A DNA stretch of 64,000 bases from Phlegmacium glaucopus (lineage: Eukaryota > Basidiomycota > Agaricomycetes > Agaricales > Cortinariaceae): assembly GCA_015039465.1 (NCBI GenBank), contig MU129987.1, forward strand, positions 53,387 through 117,386, given 5' to 3'. Positions 9,629 through 22,944 of this stretch are shown here, piece by piece (positions within the stretch are counted from its first letter, which is position 1; each line of letters starts with the position of its first letter). The translations under genes were made by a program, and so were the position numbers. The notes under the pieces were generated by a model, which worked only from the letters and a program-made list of their open reading frames with translations, did no database searches and was not told the origin of the DNA.

Positions 9629-12252
9629 CCAACTAGCTTTCCTTGTTGAGAATATCGATGTACAATTGCAACTTTTCTGTTAGGCTGTCGTTTCATATGT
9701 GGTAAACCAGTATTTCAACACGGGTCGCCTTATCTACACTTTGAACCGCATCCTTAACCATCGATATTGATCTTGAACCAATCCAATAGTGCAAACACCC
9801 AGATTGCAAATCTGTAGATGAGACAAATGGTAGGACATAAAAAAAATCAGACTCATGGAGGTTACGTGGGCACTGGGCATAACCTGAGACCTTGCACAAT
9901 TTTAGTGAGTAGTGATAAAAATAAATGTATTTCTAAGCTTTGAAAATATTCTGTACACGAGCTCAAAGAACGTGTTCATGTTATCTGCCACAGTGCCAGG
10001 CCGTAGCCGCGTCGCGACGTTGCCGGCCGCCAAACGCCAGAGATCTAGATGCCTTAAATTTTTTGCGGCTTTTGCTGATACCGACTACATACCTCCGCTT
10101 AAGCATTCATCCAACATTGAATAAACAAAACCTTCTGGCAAATTACTTTCAAAGTTGTGGGTCCGGACCAAGGAAATTTCCCTTTCCCCCCACAGTCCAC
10201 TCTTTTTTTTCTTTTGCCCTTTTTTCCCTTTTCGAAAACAGCCGCAGTTTGCGACCCTGATTCACATTTTGTTAGGCGTATCGAGCCGGTATTATACGTA
10301 CCGGTTATGTAACAGTTTTTACATTTAACCACATATATTCGACCCTGGCGAATGAGGTCAGACCTCTGGCGGCCATTGAAGCAGATTGATTGGTTTGACT
10401 GTAACTTTGATTTTGACTTCATTGGGCCGCATACTACTGTGTCAAAAGCTCTATTAGCGCGCAAATAATTGGACTCCAAAGTCGATATAATTTAATACTT
10501 GTGAGCGTTGCTAGTTTGAATGTTGACTTCGTTTTATTATGGGTATACCGCATACCGGATTCCCTAAATCATTGGCTTGAAGGTTTCTCGTTGAGGAAGA
10601 TATGCGAAGGGTGAACTGCCTCGAGACATCAATAACGCCCAAGAACACTGAGGCTGATCAATTGATCAAAGAGAGAAGATTAGACCCTAAAAGATAAGTA
10701 ATCGAAGCCGCTAGTCTGTCGAATCGCTAGTTTCTCCGGTAAAAAGATTTCGCGTGAGCAGGCCTGAGCCATTTAAAGTCACACGGAGTGGCCGCTCAGG
10801 GGATTAATTATCGGAAATCTATGTGTAAGTGAGTGTGAGGGATCTGGCTAACGGTAAACGGGTGGGTACTATATATGCAAAGGGTTGCATTGACTATATT
10901 GAAGTTACAGACTTGATCAAGACTTAGCTTGATCTGCGGAGTCCGGACTGGTTGAATCACCGACCTGTATTATGGATGTTACGGCTAACAGCAAAGAAAT
11001 AGGTTGGCCGCCTTTGTTTGGTCATAAACAACCATTTTTAGTAAGGCCGTTCATACGCAATCATTCTCGCTCGGCCCATTTTTGAGGTTGGCGCTCAATA
11101 GAAACCATTATGGCATCGACAACGGCAACCATTGTATGTGCTGTTGCGATGCAGTAGAAAGGAGAATGGTCTTATATACGGTCTACAAAAGTCGCAATGG
11201 GGCGGCGGCTCCACCTGTGAGCCCGTGTGGCCCGACGCAACCTACCAAAAAAGGGTGATTGCTCAGGGCGACCTGCTAAAAGTGGTGTAAACATAAAAAC
11301 TAGAGAACTCCTACGTTTCTGCAGTTAGCTGGAATTGAGATAAAGCAGATTTTGAACTATGATTAAATAAATAGTAGTCTCTGATACATTTGCATATAAA
11401 TAAATATATTGTAGGTTTCAAGATTCGAAACTTGAAGTATTGAATACTCTTTCAAAATGGGCTACATACTATTACAATATATTGCAACCTAAGGGAGCCT
11501 AAAACAGATCCTAAGATCAAACTGAAGAGCTTGAGGAGTATCCAGGCTTTCAGGATTCAGCCTGTTCAAGGATTGCAATCCTTTGAATTGCATACACACA
11601 CACTTAATAGTATTTATGAGCCGGTATCATATTTCTTCTGTAACGAAGCATTTCAGATTATGTAGAGTATGGGGCCGGATGGGCCTCGGGAAAGGTGTGA
11701 CAAAACGTGACAACTGTTACTCTCCTCAGAATGTTTTGCGGCATTCCAGAAAATAAGATTCAATCTCGAAGGATCATATATTTCATCTATCTTGAAAGTA
11801 GTCACTGCAGAAAATGAGATTCCAAGCGGACCCTAGTTCCGCATTGGCTCCGCCGGAGTTTTTAGCAACTCCACCAATTGATGGACATTCTGGATATACG
11901 TGGCAGCCATGCCGCAGCCTGCTACAAGTAGACTAAGTTTCTATCCCATGCCTGTGAGAGATAAGCAATATAGAAAGATTAAGTACATCTAACATCAATC
12001 TATTACGCACTGCGGTCCAGTGCAGCAGTTACGAGGCTAAAATTAAATGATTTCTATCCCTTAGAAAGTCAAGTTATCTTAGTCTACATCTAGTACATCA
12101 GGTGGAGATACCAATCACGCAATTTCCGCATGAAATCCGACCGAAGTTTGAAACCTTGAAGCGCTCAGCCGTTCTATTTTTGTACATCGTGAGAACGTGA
12201 TGAAATTTTCGATCAAATCGCTAGGCGGCTATCGCCCATCTAAATAACATGG
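9629..12252. other. Gene-poor region
   Basis: Only short open frames without family resemblance were found over 2.6 kb. The sequence is AT-rich in places (11,340-11,480). It may hold decayed elements, but I saw no terminal repeats or coding motifs that I can support. Confidence 0.5.
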
Positions 12253-12345
12253 GGCGCTATAGCCAAGTGGTTACGGCGACAGATTAGAATGCTTGTTATT
12301 ATCTGTTCCTCTTTGAGGGCGCAGGTTCAAATCCTGCTGGCGTCG
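12253..12345 (+). tRNA. tRNA-Ser (anticodon AGA) with 11-nt intron
   Basis: The sequence folds as a class II tRNA. The 7-bp acceptor stem pairs GGCGCTA with TGGCGTC and is followed by discriminator G. The D arm contains AGCCAAGTGGTTA. The anticodon stem ACAGA/TCTGT encloses TT-AGA-A, which sets the anticodon at 12286-12288. Eleven extra bases at 12290-12300, directly after position 37, fit the canonical site of a eukaryotic nuclear tRNA intron. A long variable arm (CCTC-TTT-GAGG) identifies serine, and the T arm is GCAGG-TTCAAAT-CCTGC. No CCA is encoded, as expected in eukaryotes. Confidence 0.9.
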
Positions 12346-13448
12346 CTCATTTTCTTTAGTAGTGCCATTTTTTACCAGTCTTTATGTGCCGGCATTGAGA
12401 ATTCAAGAGCGGAGTTGATGGGAATGTCATGCCACACTGCCTCGTTGCCCTAGCATGCTGAATAGTACGTATGTATTTACAGTTAGCTCTTTACACACGG
12501 CCAGAAACAGCCAGGCCTCATGACTGACTCATTGTTCTCTCAGACGGACATCTGCGTGGGCAAAAGACCCTATTTGAATTATACCATATGACACTCATGG
12601 GATATCTTTATTATAACAAATCCTTCACAGCGCTTATCCTGTCTGTAAGGGTGGAGCGCCTTCCAGAAACGCCTGGAAGTTCTAAGTTACGACGGAGTGC
12701 GAATTAGCGCTTGATCAATGCCGATATGGTTTCCCAAAAAAGATAGCATGTGACAGCCGTGACATGAGAAATGATTAATGATGACATGTGAATGGCATGT
12801 GTCATTGATCAGCTGGCGCCTCACCTTAAACGCCGGACATCAGTCCTTGGCGGAGTTTCCTAGACTCACCATTGCTGTCCTAGTTTCCTAGATGCCATGT
12901 GGAGTCTACAATTGCAAGGAAACACGTTGAATCACTTCATTTATGGACCCTTATCAAAGCAAATCGGAGAGGACTATGAACGAAGGCAAGGTTAACGCAA
13001 GGTGAGCCGCATCGATTGGTATTTTCGGATCTGAGACTGAAAATTTTCGGAATCCCATTAAGGCCGGGGCCAATGTAAGCTCTCTTATCCTGAGCGCCAG
13101 TTGCGACCATACAGTAGTTTTTTTAGTGAGCGCTTAAAATGCATACCCTTTATTAGCACGAGAGCAGAAAACGCAGGCAAAGTTTAAATTTTAACGCCCA
13201 AGATTGAGGGGAGCCAGGGGCTACCCGGTATGGAACCGGAAATAGCTGTCAGGGAGCGAATTCGGCGTCTCTTACATAAGTAGTAATGTAATGGCACGAT
13301 TGTAAAAAAATTACGTATACATCTTGGAAGATATTTTCAGGCGCTTATAAAAAAAAGACTTTAAATTCGCACGGAATTCGGGTGAGGCAGTGCACTAACA
13401 CCCCTTGAACCCACACCTCCATCAGCGTGCTAGCGCTCAATCCTACCA
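12346..13448. other. No gene seen
   Basis: Lies between the tRNA and the NACHT gene. No coding frame or repeat that I can support. The right end should contain the NACHT gene promoter. Confidence 0.5.
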
Positions 13449-16138
13449 ATGTTGGACTCCAGTCAGAAGGCGAATATCAGACCAGTGAAGCATGGTGGCA
13501 TATCGAAGAGTACTGGCGGGGAGCAAACCGTGATTGCCAGCGGACGTAGAGGTATGATCACATCCACTGCTTCCTGATCCTCGAGGCCTCTTGCCAGCAT
13601 TTCCTTACTTTCTTTGCTAGGTATGGATACCCTCGAGAGGCGCATCGCTCCTGGAGCATTCCACAACTCTGGAGAAAAGTTTGATCCCCCAAAGTGCCAT
13701 CCGAGGACTCGCGCAGCCATCTTGACATTGATCATAAATTGGTTGCAGGACGTTGCAAAAGACTATGCGATGCTTTGGCTTTACGGCCCAACTGGCTCTG
13801 GTAAATCGGCCATCGCTCAAACGATTGCTCAATACTGCTATGAGCGGGGATATCTCGTTGCATCGTTCTTCTTTTCCAAGGGGCAGGCTGGCCGAAATAG
13901 CGAGAAGCACTTCATGGCCACCATCGCTTATCAAATTGCTTTATCGATCCCCGATACCCGCCGCTACATCAGCCAAGCTATTGAGAATGACCCGTCCGTC
14001 TTCTCCGGCTCCTTAGAGGCCCAGCTCCAAGCCCTGATTGTCAATCCGTTGTCTCAGGCATGCGCAGCTCTTGGGGATAAAAGCGGCGCTGTGAAAAAAT
14101 GGGCGCGCCTTTTGGTTATTGACGGATTAGATGCGTGTCAGGGACCGAACATCCAGCGTTACATTGTCCGAATCTTATCGACCGCCCTAATCCATAAAAA
14201 GATCCCATTCTTTATCCTCGTTTCAAGCAGACCCGAACCTCCGATTCGCGATTCTTTCAACTCGTATGACCTGCGTGACATCATCTCCACCCTCGTGCTT
14301 GATGAGCAATACCTCCCTGATACAGATATCAAGCGATATTTTTGGAGTAGATTCGATAACATCAAGCAAACACACCCATTGAGAACGTACATTCCGCCTA
14401 ATTGGCCATCTCCCCAAGTCATCAATTCTCTAGTTCAAAAGGCGTCAGGCCAGTTCATCTATGCTTCGACTGTCATCAAGTACGTGGACTCTGCTCAACA
14501 CAGACCAGTCGAACGATTGGAGGCTGTGCTTAGAATTTCAAGCCCTGTCGGTGATACACCATTTGCCGAGCTCGACTGCTTGTACAGACACGTATTTGCT
14601 TCTGTTCACAATATCAAAACTGTTCTGCGCATACTCGGCGCACTTCTGTTTGGACAAAGACTTCAGTCGAAGAAGAGTGCGAGTGGCAGTATGGAATTAG
14701 CAATCCCAATTACCGACCCCCGTTTTCTCGAAGAGTTACTCTCCCTCAACCGTGGCGATGTCTACTTCGCTCTAGGTGACTTGCATTCGATTTTGAATGT
14801 CCCCGATCCAAGGCGAAATTCCTCCTCAACCAATTCGAAACCTCCTGAGGCTGGGATACGAATTCTTCACAGCTCTCTCATTGACTTCCTGACGGATCGA
14901 TCGCGTGCCGGGAGGTACTTTATCAACTCTGTCAAGGTTCATGCAGAACTCGCAAGAGCGTGTACAAAGAACCTCTTATCAGGTAAGCGCTCATGACGTT
15001 TTAGTGTTTGACGGCTTTTGATAGATGGTTTTTTTCCCATCAAGGTCATAAATTTGTCCATCAATACTCTGGTCAGGCGTTAGTCACGCATTGTCGTTAC
15101 TCTGTTTTGACACACGAATTACTTAATGACCTGCTGAGCTTCGACCTCTCAATCTGGATGACGACCTGCAAGACATGGAACGACGGAGGTGGTCCTTTCG
15201 ACCAGGCTTGGACAGAACTCCCGCACCTCTTCCAATGGTTTCGTTCCCAGGTATGCTTCTTGGCTTCCTTTTGATAGCAAATTAGTCGTCACAAAAATAA
15301 CTGATTCTTATCACCTATCCCATTTTAGACATACCCTGACCCCCAAAAAGACTTATACGATCGCCACATGATAGCATGGGACCAGTATCTGCATGCGGAG
15401 CTCAAAAGCTATTTGTCCGATGAGTACTTGACAGACCTACTAGCGTTCGTAACGTACCCTCATCTCCTTTGGGATTGGATTCATGTCTGGCCGCTACTGG
15501 GACTATCCTATAACGAGACTTTAGAACGGGAAGAAGCAGACCGACAGGCTCTTCATTTGACTGGTCTGAAGCAATCTTTCGACGCTTATAGGCATATGCT
15601 ATCCGAATTCCTCATTAACCATGATCGGGCGGGAAGATATTCAATGACGAGCCACATCTATGCTAGGGTTGCCTTCCGGATAACTAAATATCTGTTCGAG
15701 CCAAAGCGCCCGTAAGTCCTACCTCGTCAAGGTTATCTTTCGCTTCAACTGCTTACTCTTATCAACAGGGGTAAACTATACGAGTACAAACTCCCTTCGG
15801 AATGGCAATGGTATCGTCAGGAGCATGATGATAAGATATTCCGAGAACGGAAAGCCAAGGAAACTTTCCAAGCTGGTTTACAGTATCTCCCCTTCTTCTT
15901 GACAGAAGCGGCACCACTTCCGGAACTGGTAACATATCTGGAGACAAATCAATTGGATCCAGTACGAGCGAAGGAACTTCCCAGAGAAGCTTGGGCAGTC
16001 GACAAGGCGAAAGTGGAGGAGGAAGTAGCCTCTTATCTTCGAGTGAGTCTTGTCATGGAAATTTCACCCCCCCCGATTTCTGAACTCATAGCTATCCAGA
16101 AATGTAAGGGCGATAAGGATGTAGCCATGCAATCATAG
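13449..16138 (+). CDS. NACHT-domain STAND NTPase
   Basis: Six exons: 13449-13551, 13621-14982, 15045-15250, 15329-15711, 15769-16042, 16100-16138. All phases fit and the product is 788 aa. The start at 13449 adds 34 residues upstream of the long exon. After a linker ending CHPRTRAAILTLIINWL, the NACHT domain begins with Walker A (LYGPTGSGKSAIAQTIA, about residues 86-102). It continues with SFFFSKGQAGRNS and Walker B (RLLVIDGLDAC), which keeps the catalytic acidic stretch. The helical region after it includes GIRILHSSLIDFLTDRSRAG, the usual winged-helix-like segment of mushroom NACHT proteins. The same word recurs diverged as YRHMLSEFLINHDRAGRYSM in exon 4. No WD40, ankyrin or TPR repeats follow and no N-terminal effector domain is visible, so sensor and effector parts are either very short or absent. 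The last intron (57 nt) is frame-neutral. Related proteins act in fungal allorecognition and programmed cell death; the role here is inferred from family only. Confidence 0.85.
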
Positions 16139-19100
16139 CAAAACGATAACAACCAAGTTAGAATTATAGACGTGTGTGTGAACTTATGGGACAGTCGGGG
16201 ACTCTAAAAATGTATCTATCTTTTGTATCATTAACGTCGGGTGTAGAGCTGCGATGTGAGGTCGTAACTCCAAGCGTAATATATATAACTACATGTTTCT
16301 CTCTAATTAACATGTACATAACTAGATGCTGTCATTTCAAATTCAAGATGGTTATTGCGCCTTGTGGCCCACGGAGATTGATTGCTAGGACCTACGTGGT
16401 TCGGGAAACTCGACCTTTCAAATTTCATCTGATAGTCGGAACTTATCCTTCGCGGTCAATGAAATGGCAGGAAGAAGGGCTATAGCGTGGGCCTAGAAAT
16501 TCGAAAGATCATGATGATTGATGATTTCTCATGATGATTTCTCGATGAGGGGGTTCAAGTTGCACCCAAGGTCCTACTTTTGGTAATATAACTTTCGTTA
16601 GCAGCATGTAGCCTGATCATGAGGCCTGGGCCTGAGGGCGTCTTTTAGATTTTACTTCACATTTAATCGGAAACAGCACAGCAAAATTAATGCGCAGCCA
16701 GCAAATGTAATGTTCCTCGCGGTACATACTACAACACCCCCTGAGGGTCATCAGGCTTATTATTACCACATGGAAATGGCGTTCCGCTTTGCCCAACTTG
16801 AAGTTACCCTTTTATCGATATGCCATGAATCATTTAATCGATGATTGAAATCAACTTTCCACGGAGATCGGTGTTTTTCATTCCACTCAGGGCTCAGTTA
16901 AATGGCATCGTGTTATAGGTTCTAGAAAGTCTCAAACTAGAACTTAAGGTTTTTTGAGCCAGTTGAGTGTGTTGTAGCCTGGCTTGTTCCATTTCGCTAA
17001 ACTAAGAAACGTGTAGGAATGTTAGCCGACATAAACGACGCGGAAACGTCGGGCTTCCATTTTAGCAATCTTCAATTCTTGGCAAAGATGGACCTATAGA
17101 ATTGCAAAAATGAGTACTACACAATGTCGGCAATGGTTGCCTTAATATCTCACTTGGTCGTGGGTCTAGAGACCTTATAGAGTCGACCAGAATCTGAATT
17201 AAGCCTTGAACGTTTGAATATGGGTTGAACATGGGACGCCAAGGACGGATGTGAATATCTCATCGATAGGATGCACTATAGATTGGTGATAGTGACATTA
17301 TATCAACAAGGAAAGGCACCCCCTTCGAATTCATTACTAACTTGAGAATGAAATCTAAACCATGGAAGCATGTCGTTACTGGTATCCTGCCGGGATACTA
17401 GTAACGCTGCTAACGCACGCGTTCTTAGCTGGACGACGTTAGTAGGTAGATGTGATAACAATCTCTTCTATCACTTACTCCGAGTCGCATTGCATAATTG
17501 AACGAGGTCAAGATAACGCCAAGTGACTTAGGAAGAAACAAACAAAATATAGCCGTTTCAGATATTCTTGTCCGTGGGTATGACTCATGACTCATTTTAT
17601 TGTGACAACAAATAAATAGAAATAACCCGGATAATTTGAAGGAACTCAGCAAGTCCTTTCCATTGCGTACCGCTCAATTTTCATATCAGTAAGGTGTTTT
17701 ATTGTAGCAATAGAGCAGCTCAAGAGTAGCTACGAGAGAATGGATACTTCATGATCTCGGAACAGACTACAATCTCGAGGAACCGAAAACATTCTCTCGC
17801 AACGAACCCGCAGCTTGCAAGAAGAGATACTTGTCTTGTCGCACTACAATACCGAAAGGACTTCAGGTATCCACAACAACCTTGAAGCCTGAATAATTCA
17901 ATTCGAACTTGGAACTAAATCGGGGTGGTTGGTTTTCGGTTTCCCGTTTACGCTTGCTACCGTACTACCGGTCCATGATGAGGCGGATTTCACGTGGCCT
18001 TCGAGGCTTCAACTTCACAAACCTTCCCTCTAAATTACTGGCAATATGAGCAGACAGAATGAGTGCATCAATGGAGGGAAAACATAGGCATAAAAGTGGG
18101 ATGACAGTAGAGGATGTAAATGGCCATAGTAGAGTCTAAACATATATACCCGAAAGAACCATCACAACCATTGTAATTTGTATTCCACCTCTCCTGCGGC
18201 CTTCTCGGCAACTGCCGGTCGCCCGCAGCAGGCTGAGGATCGGTTCCTTCAGGGTCTCTGGAAAATTCAGTGTGTTGTATTCATTATCTCTATTACTACA
18301 ATAAACCAGCCTTATAGACAAGAATTGAGCATGGTACACAATGGAAAGAATTTTATTCATTTGAATTGTTTGTATTTGTTGTCACGAGAAGTATTTTTTA
18401 TGTAAATTAGAAAGGACAGAATAAACAGTCATCGATTTGGGGCCCCCTTTCTCCTATTATTTCTGGAGGAGAACATTACAGCTTCCTGCAAATTGCTAGG
18501 CCGTTTCGAAAATTTCTGTGTGCGCTTTTGTTTGGTGCAAATACACTTTTTGGGTAGATCCGTAGTCAATCTGTAGTAGATATGACGAATTGGAGCCAAA
18601 ATGTGGAGCAATGCATCGGGATCTGAAAACTGTTGCAAGCATGGTTACAGACATTGAATATATATTACTATGACATAGTTATTGTATTCAATGAGGGAGG
18701 GTGAGCGAGAAGAGGGGAGTGTGGAGCTGAAATGGCAATCACATCATCACTCCCGCACTGTACTACCAAGAACAGGTGTTTACACCAAACACGGGCGCAC
18801 ACAGAAATTTTCGAAATGGCCTAGCATTTTGCTGTAAGACCCAGGGTGACAAAATGTTCGAAGAGAAACTGGGTTACTTGTGTGCAACCATGGTATAACG
18901 TCAGAATGACTAAGAACAGTGAGAACTTGAGAAGGTCTATACATAGCTCATTCGGAGTGCAGCCTGCACTGGATACCCGGCGTGAATTGACATATGTATT
19001 GTAGTACGCTTGAGGCCAGACAAGTGTGAGGATAAGCCCTGGGAAGTAGAGAAGGAACTAAAGGAACAGCACAAAATTCGTGATCCATTTTTTAGCGGCC

Positions 19101-20295
19101 GAGTAGAGAAATCTCTGTATACAACGTAGATATGTAGCTCGTTGGTTACTCTAGGAGTGACTAGCAACAGAAAAAGATACATACATTGGGCTGTCTTTCA
19201 GACTCTTTCTGTGTCAATAAATAACGAATCAGTCATGACTATATCCGCTCCTCCGCCGCGGTCTCTAAGTTGACATCTCTCCATGCCACCACGATGTATT
19301 TTTTCCAGTGAAACTTGCCATCAAGTATTACTTATCATTGATTGAGAGCAAGGGGTACGATCGTCCAAAAAACAGCGCTCAAGGCTAGGTTTCAAGTCGT
19401 AATATATACTTAGTAGGTATAGCCATATAGCCGGAGTAGTAGGGAACCGGGGAGTTGGTTTAGACGGTCATTAGATGAGGCTAAATCTAGTGTTGAATTT
19501 AAATGTAAAGAGTTTCCAGCAGATCTAGCTTGAGAAGATTTAGACTGGTGAAACCCTGTGGAACTGCGCAATCATCTCTGGCGCTTGGGTTACGGGGCAC
19601 TTGGTGGGAGTTGGTGGGGTACTCGGGCTTCTGCGACACCCCTGACGACGCCTCCCTGTCAACACTCAAGACACCGTACTCATTAATCAGCTTTTTAAAT
19701 CAGCCACGCGCTACTTGATTCTGATATCCAATTTATCCTCTGTTGCGACGCTAAACACCCATCCTACAAGAAAATCACATTTCAATGTTACCCCGTCCTA
19801 AGACTGCGAGTCATCTAACGGCCCGGCAATCTCCAAGAGAAGGGCACGTGCAGAAGATTTATTGGATTACATATATGTAAAGTCATTCAAAATATCAATT
19901 CGTTGAAACGTTGACGATTGACGAAAAGGGTGGAAAAGGTAACAGTCGTTAGAAAGTAGGAACAGCATTGCATCAATTTCAGATCGTAAAAGAAAGGGAG
20001 ATGATGGAGAATAAGAAACAAGAACAAGAAACAAACCGATGAGGGAGTAAGAAAAAGGTACAAAAAGATATTCGAGCTGGCAGAAAGGACATTTAAAGGA
20101 CGGGGGGTTGGAGGTAAGGGGGAAGGAGTAGAGGTGAAAAAAAAGGTTGGGGTTGCAACTAGGGAAACGAACGGAAGCTCATTCTAAATCTGTCTTTTCC
20201 TCTCTCTTTCCTGCCCTCATCTGCCTCTGCTCGTCCATTGCCTCTGTCTTCCTCCTTCTCCGCCCGCTCAGGCTCCAATCCCGTAATGGTCGAAA
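16139..20295. other. Gene-poor region, 4.2 kb
   Basis: No gene supported. Short frames such as the one near 18,180-18,290 (STSPAAFSATAGRPQQAEDR) look protein-like but have no start, no partner exon and no family match. The last 400 bp, rich in purine runs on the plus strand, probably include the 3' untranslated region of the minus-strand RHO1 gene. Confidence 0.45.
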
Positions 20296-21363
20296 TCACA
20301 AAACGGTGCAATGGTGGCTCCCTCTCTTCCCTTTTCCTCTACTGAGGAGAGCTGCCCGAGTAGCATACTGGAAGACCTCGCGTACGCCTTCGCCTGATTT
20401 GGCAGAACATTCGAGGTAGTGCTTAGCGCCAATCTTTTGTGCTACCGCCATGCCCTATAAAGCAAATGGTTAGCGGTCAGTTATACAAAGATAAGGACAC
20501 AAATAAGATAGGTATATGAAGTTGGGTGCACAGGACAACGGGTCATGGATGTGGAGCGAAAATTGGATTAGATACGGAGAAGTATGAGGGATAAAGTGGA
20601 TTTGAGATAGCGTGAGATACGTAGGTAACGTAAGAGAAAGAAGGAAGTGTATCAGAAACTTACCTCTTCAGGAGTAACAGGTCGTTGGCTTGTCTTCCTG
20701 AGCTCGTCAATCACACGAGGGTCGCGTCGAAGATCCTTCTTGCATCCAACAAGGATGATAGGCAGACCAGCGCAGAAGTGCATAACTTCAGAAATCCACT
20801 AAGAGAGAATTGGTTCAGAACTAGCATTCCAAGAACAGGGATGCCGCCAGGAAGAGACAAAAGAAAAGACATACTTTCTCCTGGACGTTATCAAGCGAGT
20901 CCGGGGAGTCGACTGCGAAGCAGATGAGGATGACGTGAGAGTCTGGATAACTGAGGGGTCGGAGACGATCATAGTCTTCCTGCCCAGCCGTATCCCATAG
21001 AGCGAGTTCAACATGCTTGCCGTCAACCTCAACGTCGGCAACATAGTTCTCGAAGACGGTTGGTACATAGACCTAGAATGAGATACAAGAGAATCAGTTA
21101 GTAAGATATATTAGTAAAAAGTTGATAATTGGGGGTTGGGGTGTTGCCCGCAGGCCATAGTCACAACACCAGTCCCAACAAAGAGGCTGACAATACCCAC
21201 CTCTGGGAATGTTCCTTTCGAGAATACTATCAAAAGACAAGTCTATATTAAATCAAAAGCAGTCAGCGGCTGTTTCTCCTGGATGATGACAGGTGGATAA
21301 AGAACGCACCTTTCCACAAGCACCATCACCAACGATAACGAGTTTCCTTCTGATTTCAGACAT
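20296..21363 (-). CDS. RHO1: Rho-family small GTPase Rho1
   Basis: Five exons on the minus strand: 21363-21310, 21242-21201, 21072-20875, 20798-20664, 20454-20296. All splice sites are GT-AG and all phases are 0. The product is 195 aa, the normal Rho1 length. It begins [18 protein letters not shown], with the P-loop GDGACGKT completed across the first intron. It has the switch I region YVPTVFENY, the switch II region [20 protein letters not shown], the guanine-binding word GCKKDL and the CSAK loop. It ends in a basic tail and CTVL, a CAAX box with Leu last, which predicts geranylgeranylation. Rho1 controls beta-1,3-glucan synthase, protein kinase C and actin at growing tips. Every diagnostic residue is present, so this should be a functional essential gene. 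Cdc42 and Rac differ in the switch I and C-terminal words. Confidence 0.96.
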
Positions 21364-22944
21364 TGTGTATCGGGAAAAGGGACAATGAAGAAGATTTAGA
21401 GGGTGATAAGAGTATAAAAGTATGTCTCCTTGGAAGTTGGTCCTCTGGGTTGTGGGGGGATGGGTTGGCCACACAACCAAACGTATGATTCCACGTTTAA
21501 AGCGGAACTTCAAATGCTCTGTGCGTGGGAATTTACAGTGGCACTGCCTAACAGCACAGGATTCCAGGAAAGCTCTGAGTCTGTCGTCAATTGAGGCTAT
21601 CCGAGGGGCCAGGGCCGTCCTTGCCTCTATGGCACATAGAGTCTAATTATCTCGGTCTTGAAATACCAGACTGTTACGATAAACGGTCTTGATCACCCCA
21701 CACACCATCCACCAAGCTACGTTTTTGGTTTGTCGGAATAATTGATCATCTTGTTGCTACGGCCCACATTCAATTGTAATATTTGACGGTCGCCGCTGAG
21801 CCAAAATGCATATAATCGGCTCGAATAAATAGCTCAACCATCTTCAAATCATGACGAGTACTCGCGAAGACATCTTCAGAATACCAGGCGTGTTTTGTGG
21901 TTTGACCAAGAAGCCGGAGCCAACCTTCTGCATTTCAACGATTGTAGACTTGTTCAAGCAGCTCACAGCCACTCCTCCTTGAACCTTCGGTGAGATCTTA
22001 GACTTCAATTCGGGTTTACAGTGTTTTTATGGCTATGAAGGATGCCCTCGATGCATACCCGGGATTCTGTGTCAAGTTGGCTAGGTAATTTATTTTTTTC
22101 ATACAATGGCTTTCTTTCTATTGAGTCCACTGGAAAAGTTTTAACTTTAGTTTTGGATTCAAGTGTGGTAAAATCCAGCACAAGTAGCAGTGACAAGCCC
22201 AAAAAGTGGTGAAAGCAAGTTGAAAGTATAAAAGGTGAAAACCTAGGTCTAAAATATTGGAAAAGTAACTCAGTCAGTACAGTGAATAGGGTGTAGCTGT
22301 AGTTGTGTGACAGATCTAACTAAGAAGGATTATGCAGGAACCACAGGTGATAAAATGAGAGGAACAAGGGACCAGACCATTGTTCTATGAGGGTGTCAGG
22401 ACTCAGCCTCACAGGGCTTGATTTTTTTTGGGCAACCATGTATGTGGAGCCATCTGCACCATTCTCCAACCTTTTAAGGCAATCCTGACCAGCTTTTGAT
22501 GATAAAAACATTTACCCATTTTCTAGGGTGTTAATCTGACATAAAAAAAAAAGCATTGAAAATTTGTTTTTTGGAGACCTTCCATTTTGGATTAAAACAT
22601 AGCTTATTTGGTGGGAGGGGTAAGGCCAACAGGCATAAAAAAGATTACTTACTCCAGGCAATTCTAGCATTCCAGGCTTCTTTTGAACCAAAGTGGTACA
22701 ATATATTAGTGACACTGCTGCAGTGGGACTATTTTGTAGGTATTGAAAATCCAATTCAAATGTGCAAACTTTTGTAAAAATATTTTGTTTTTAACAAAAG
22801 GAAGCCAAAATTGATAATCTACATCAGATTCTGATCAGTAACAAATGATAAATTTTCCACCCTTTTTGTTGGGTCCAAAACATGCCATAAATTGAAAATT
22901 TTGGCAGAGTTTTGATTGTTACCAAACAATACATTTTCACAAGT
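21364..22944. other. RHO1 upstream region and left edge of repeat island
   Basis: The first 400 bp should hold the RHO1 promoter and 5' leader. From about 22,000 the sequence becomes AT-rich with poly(A) and poly(T) runs and loses all gene-like frames. I take this as the edge of a transposon island. A possible short peptide frame at 21,851-21,979 (MTSTREDIFRIPGVFCGL) has no support. Confidence 0.4.

Noticed and set aside
18178..18290. Protein-like frame STSPAAFSATAGRPQQAEDR
   Set aside because: No start codon context, no partner exon, no recognised family.
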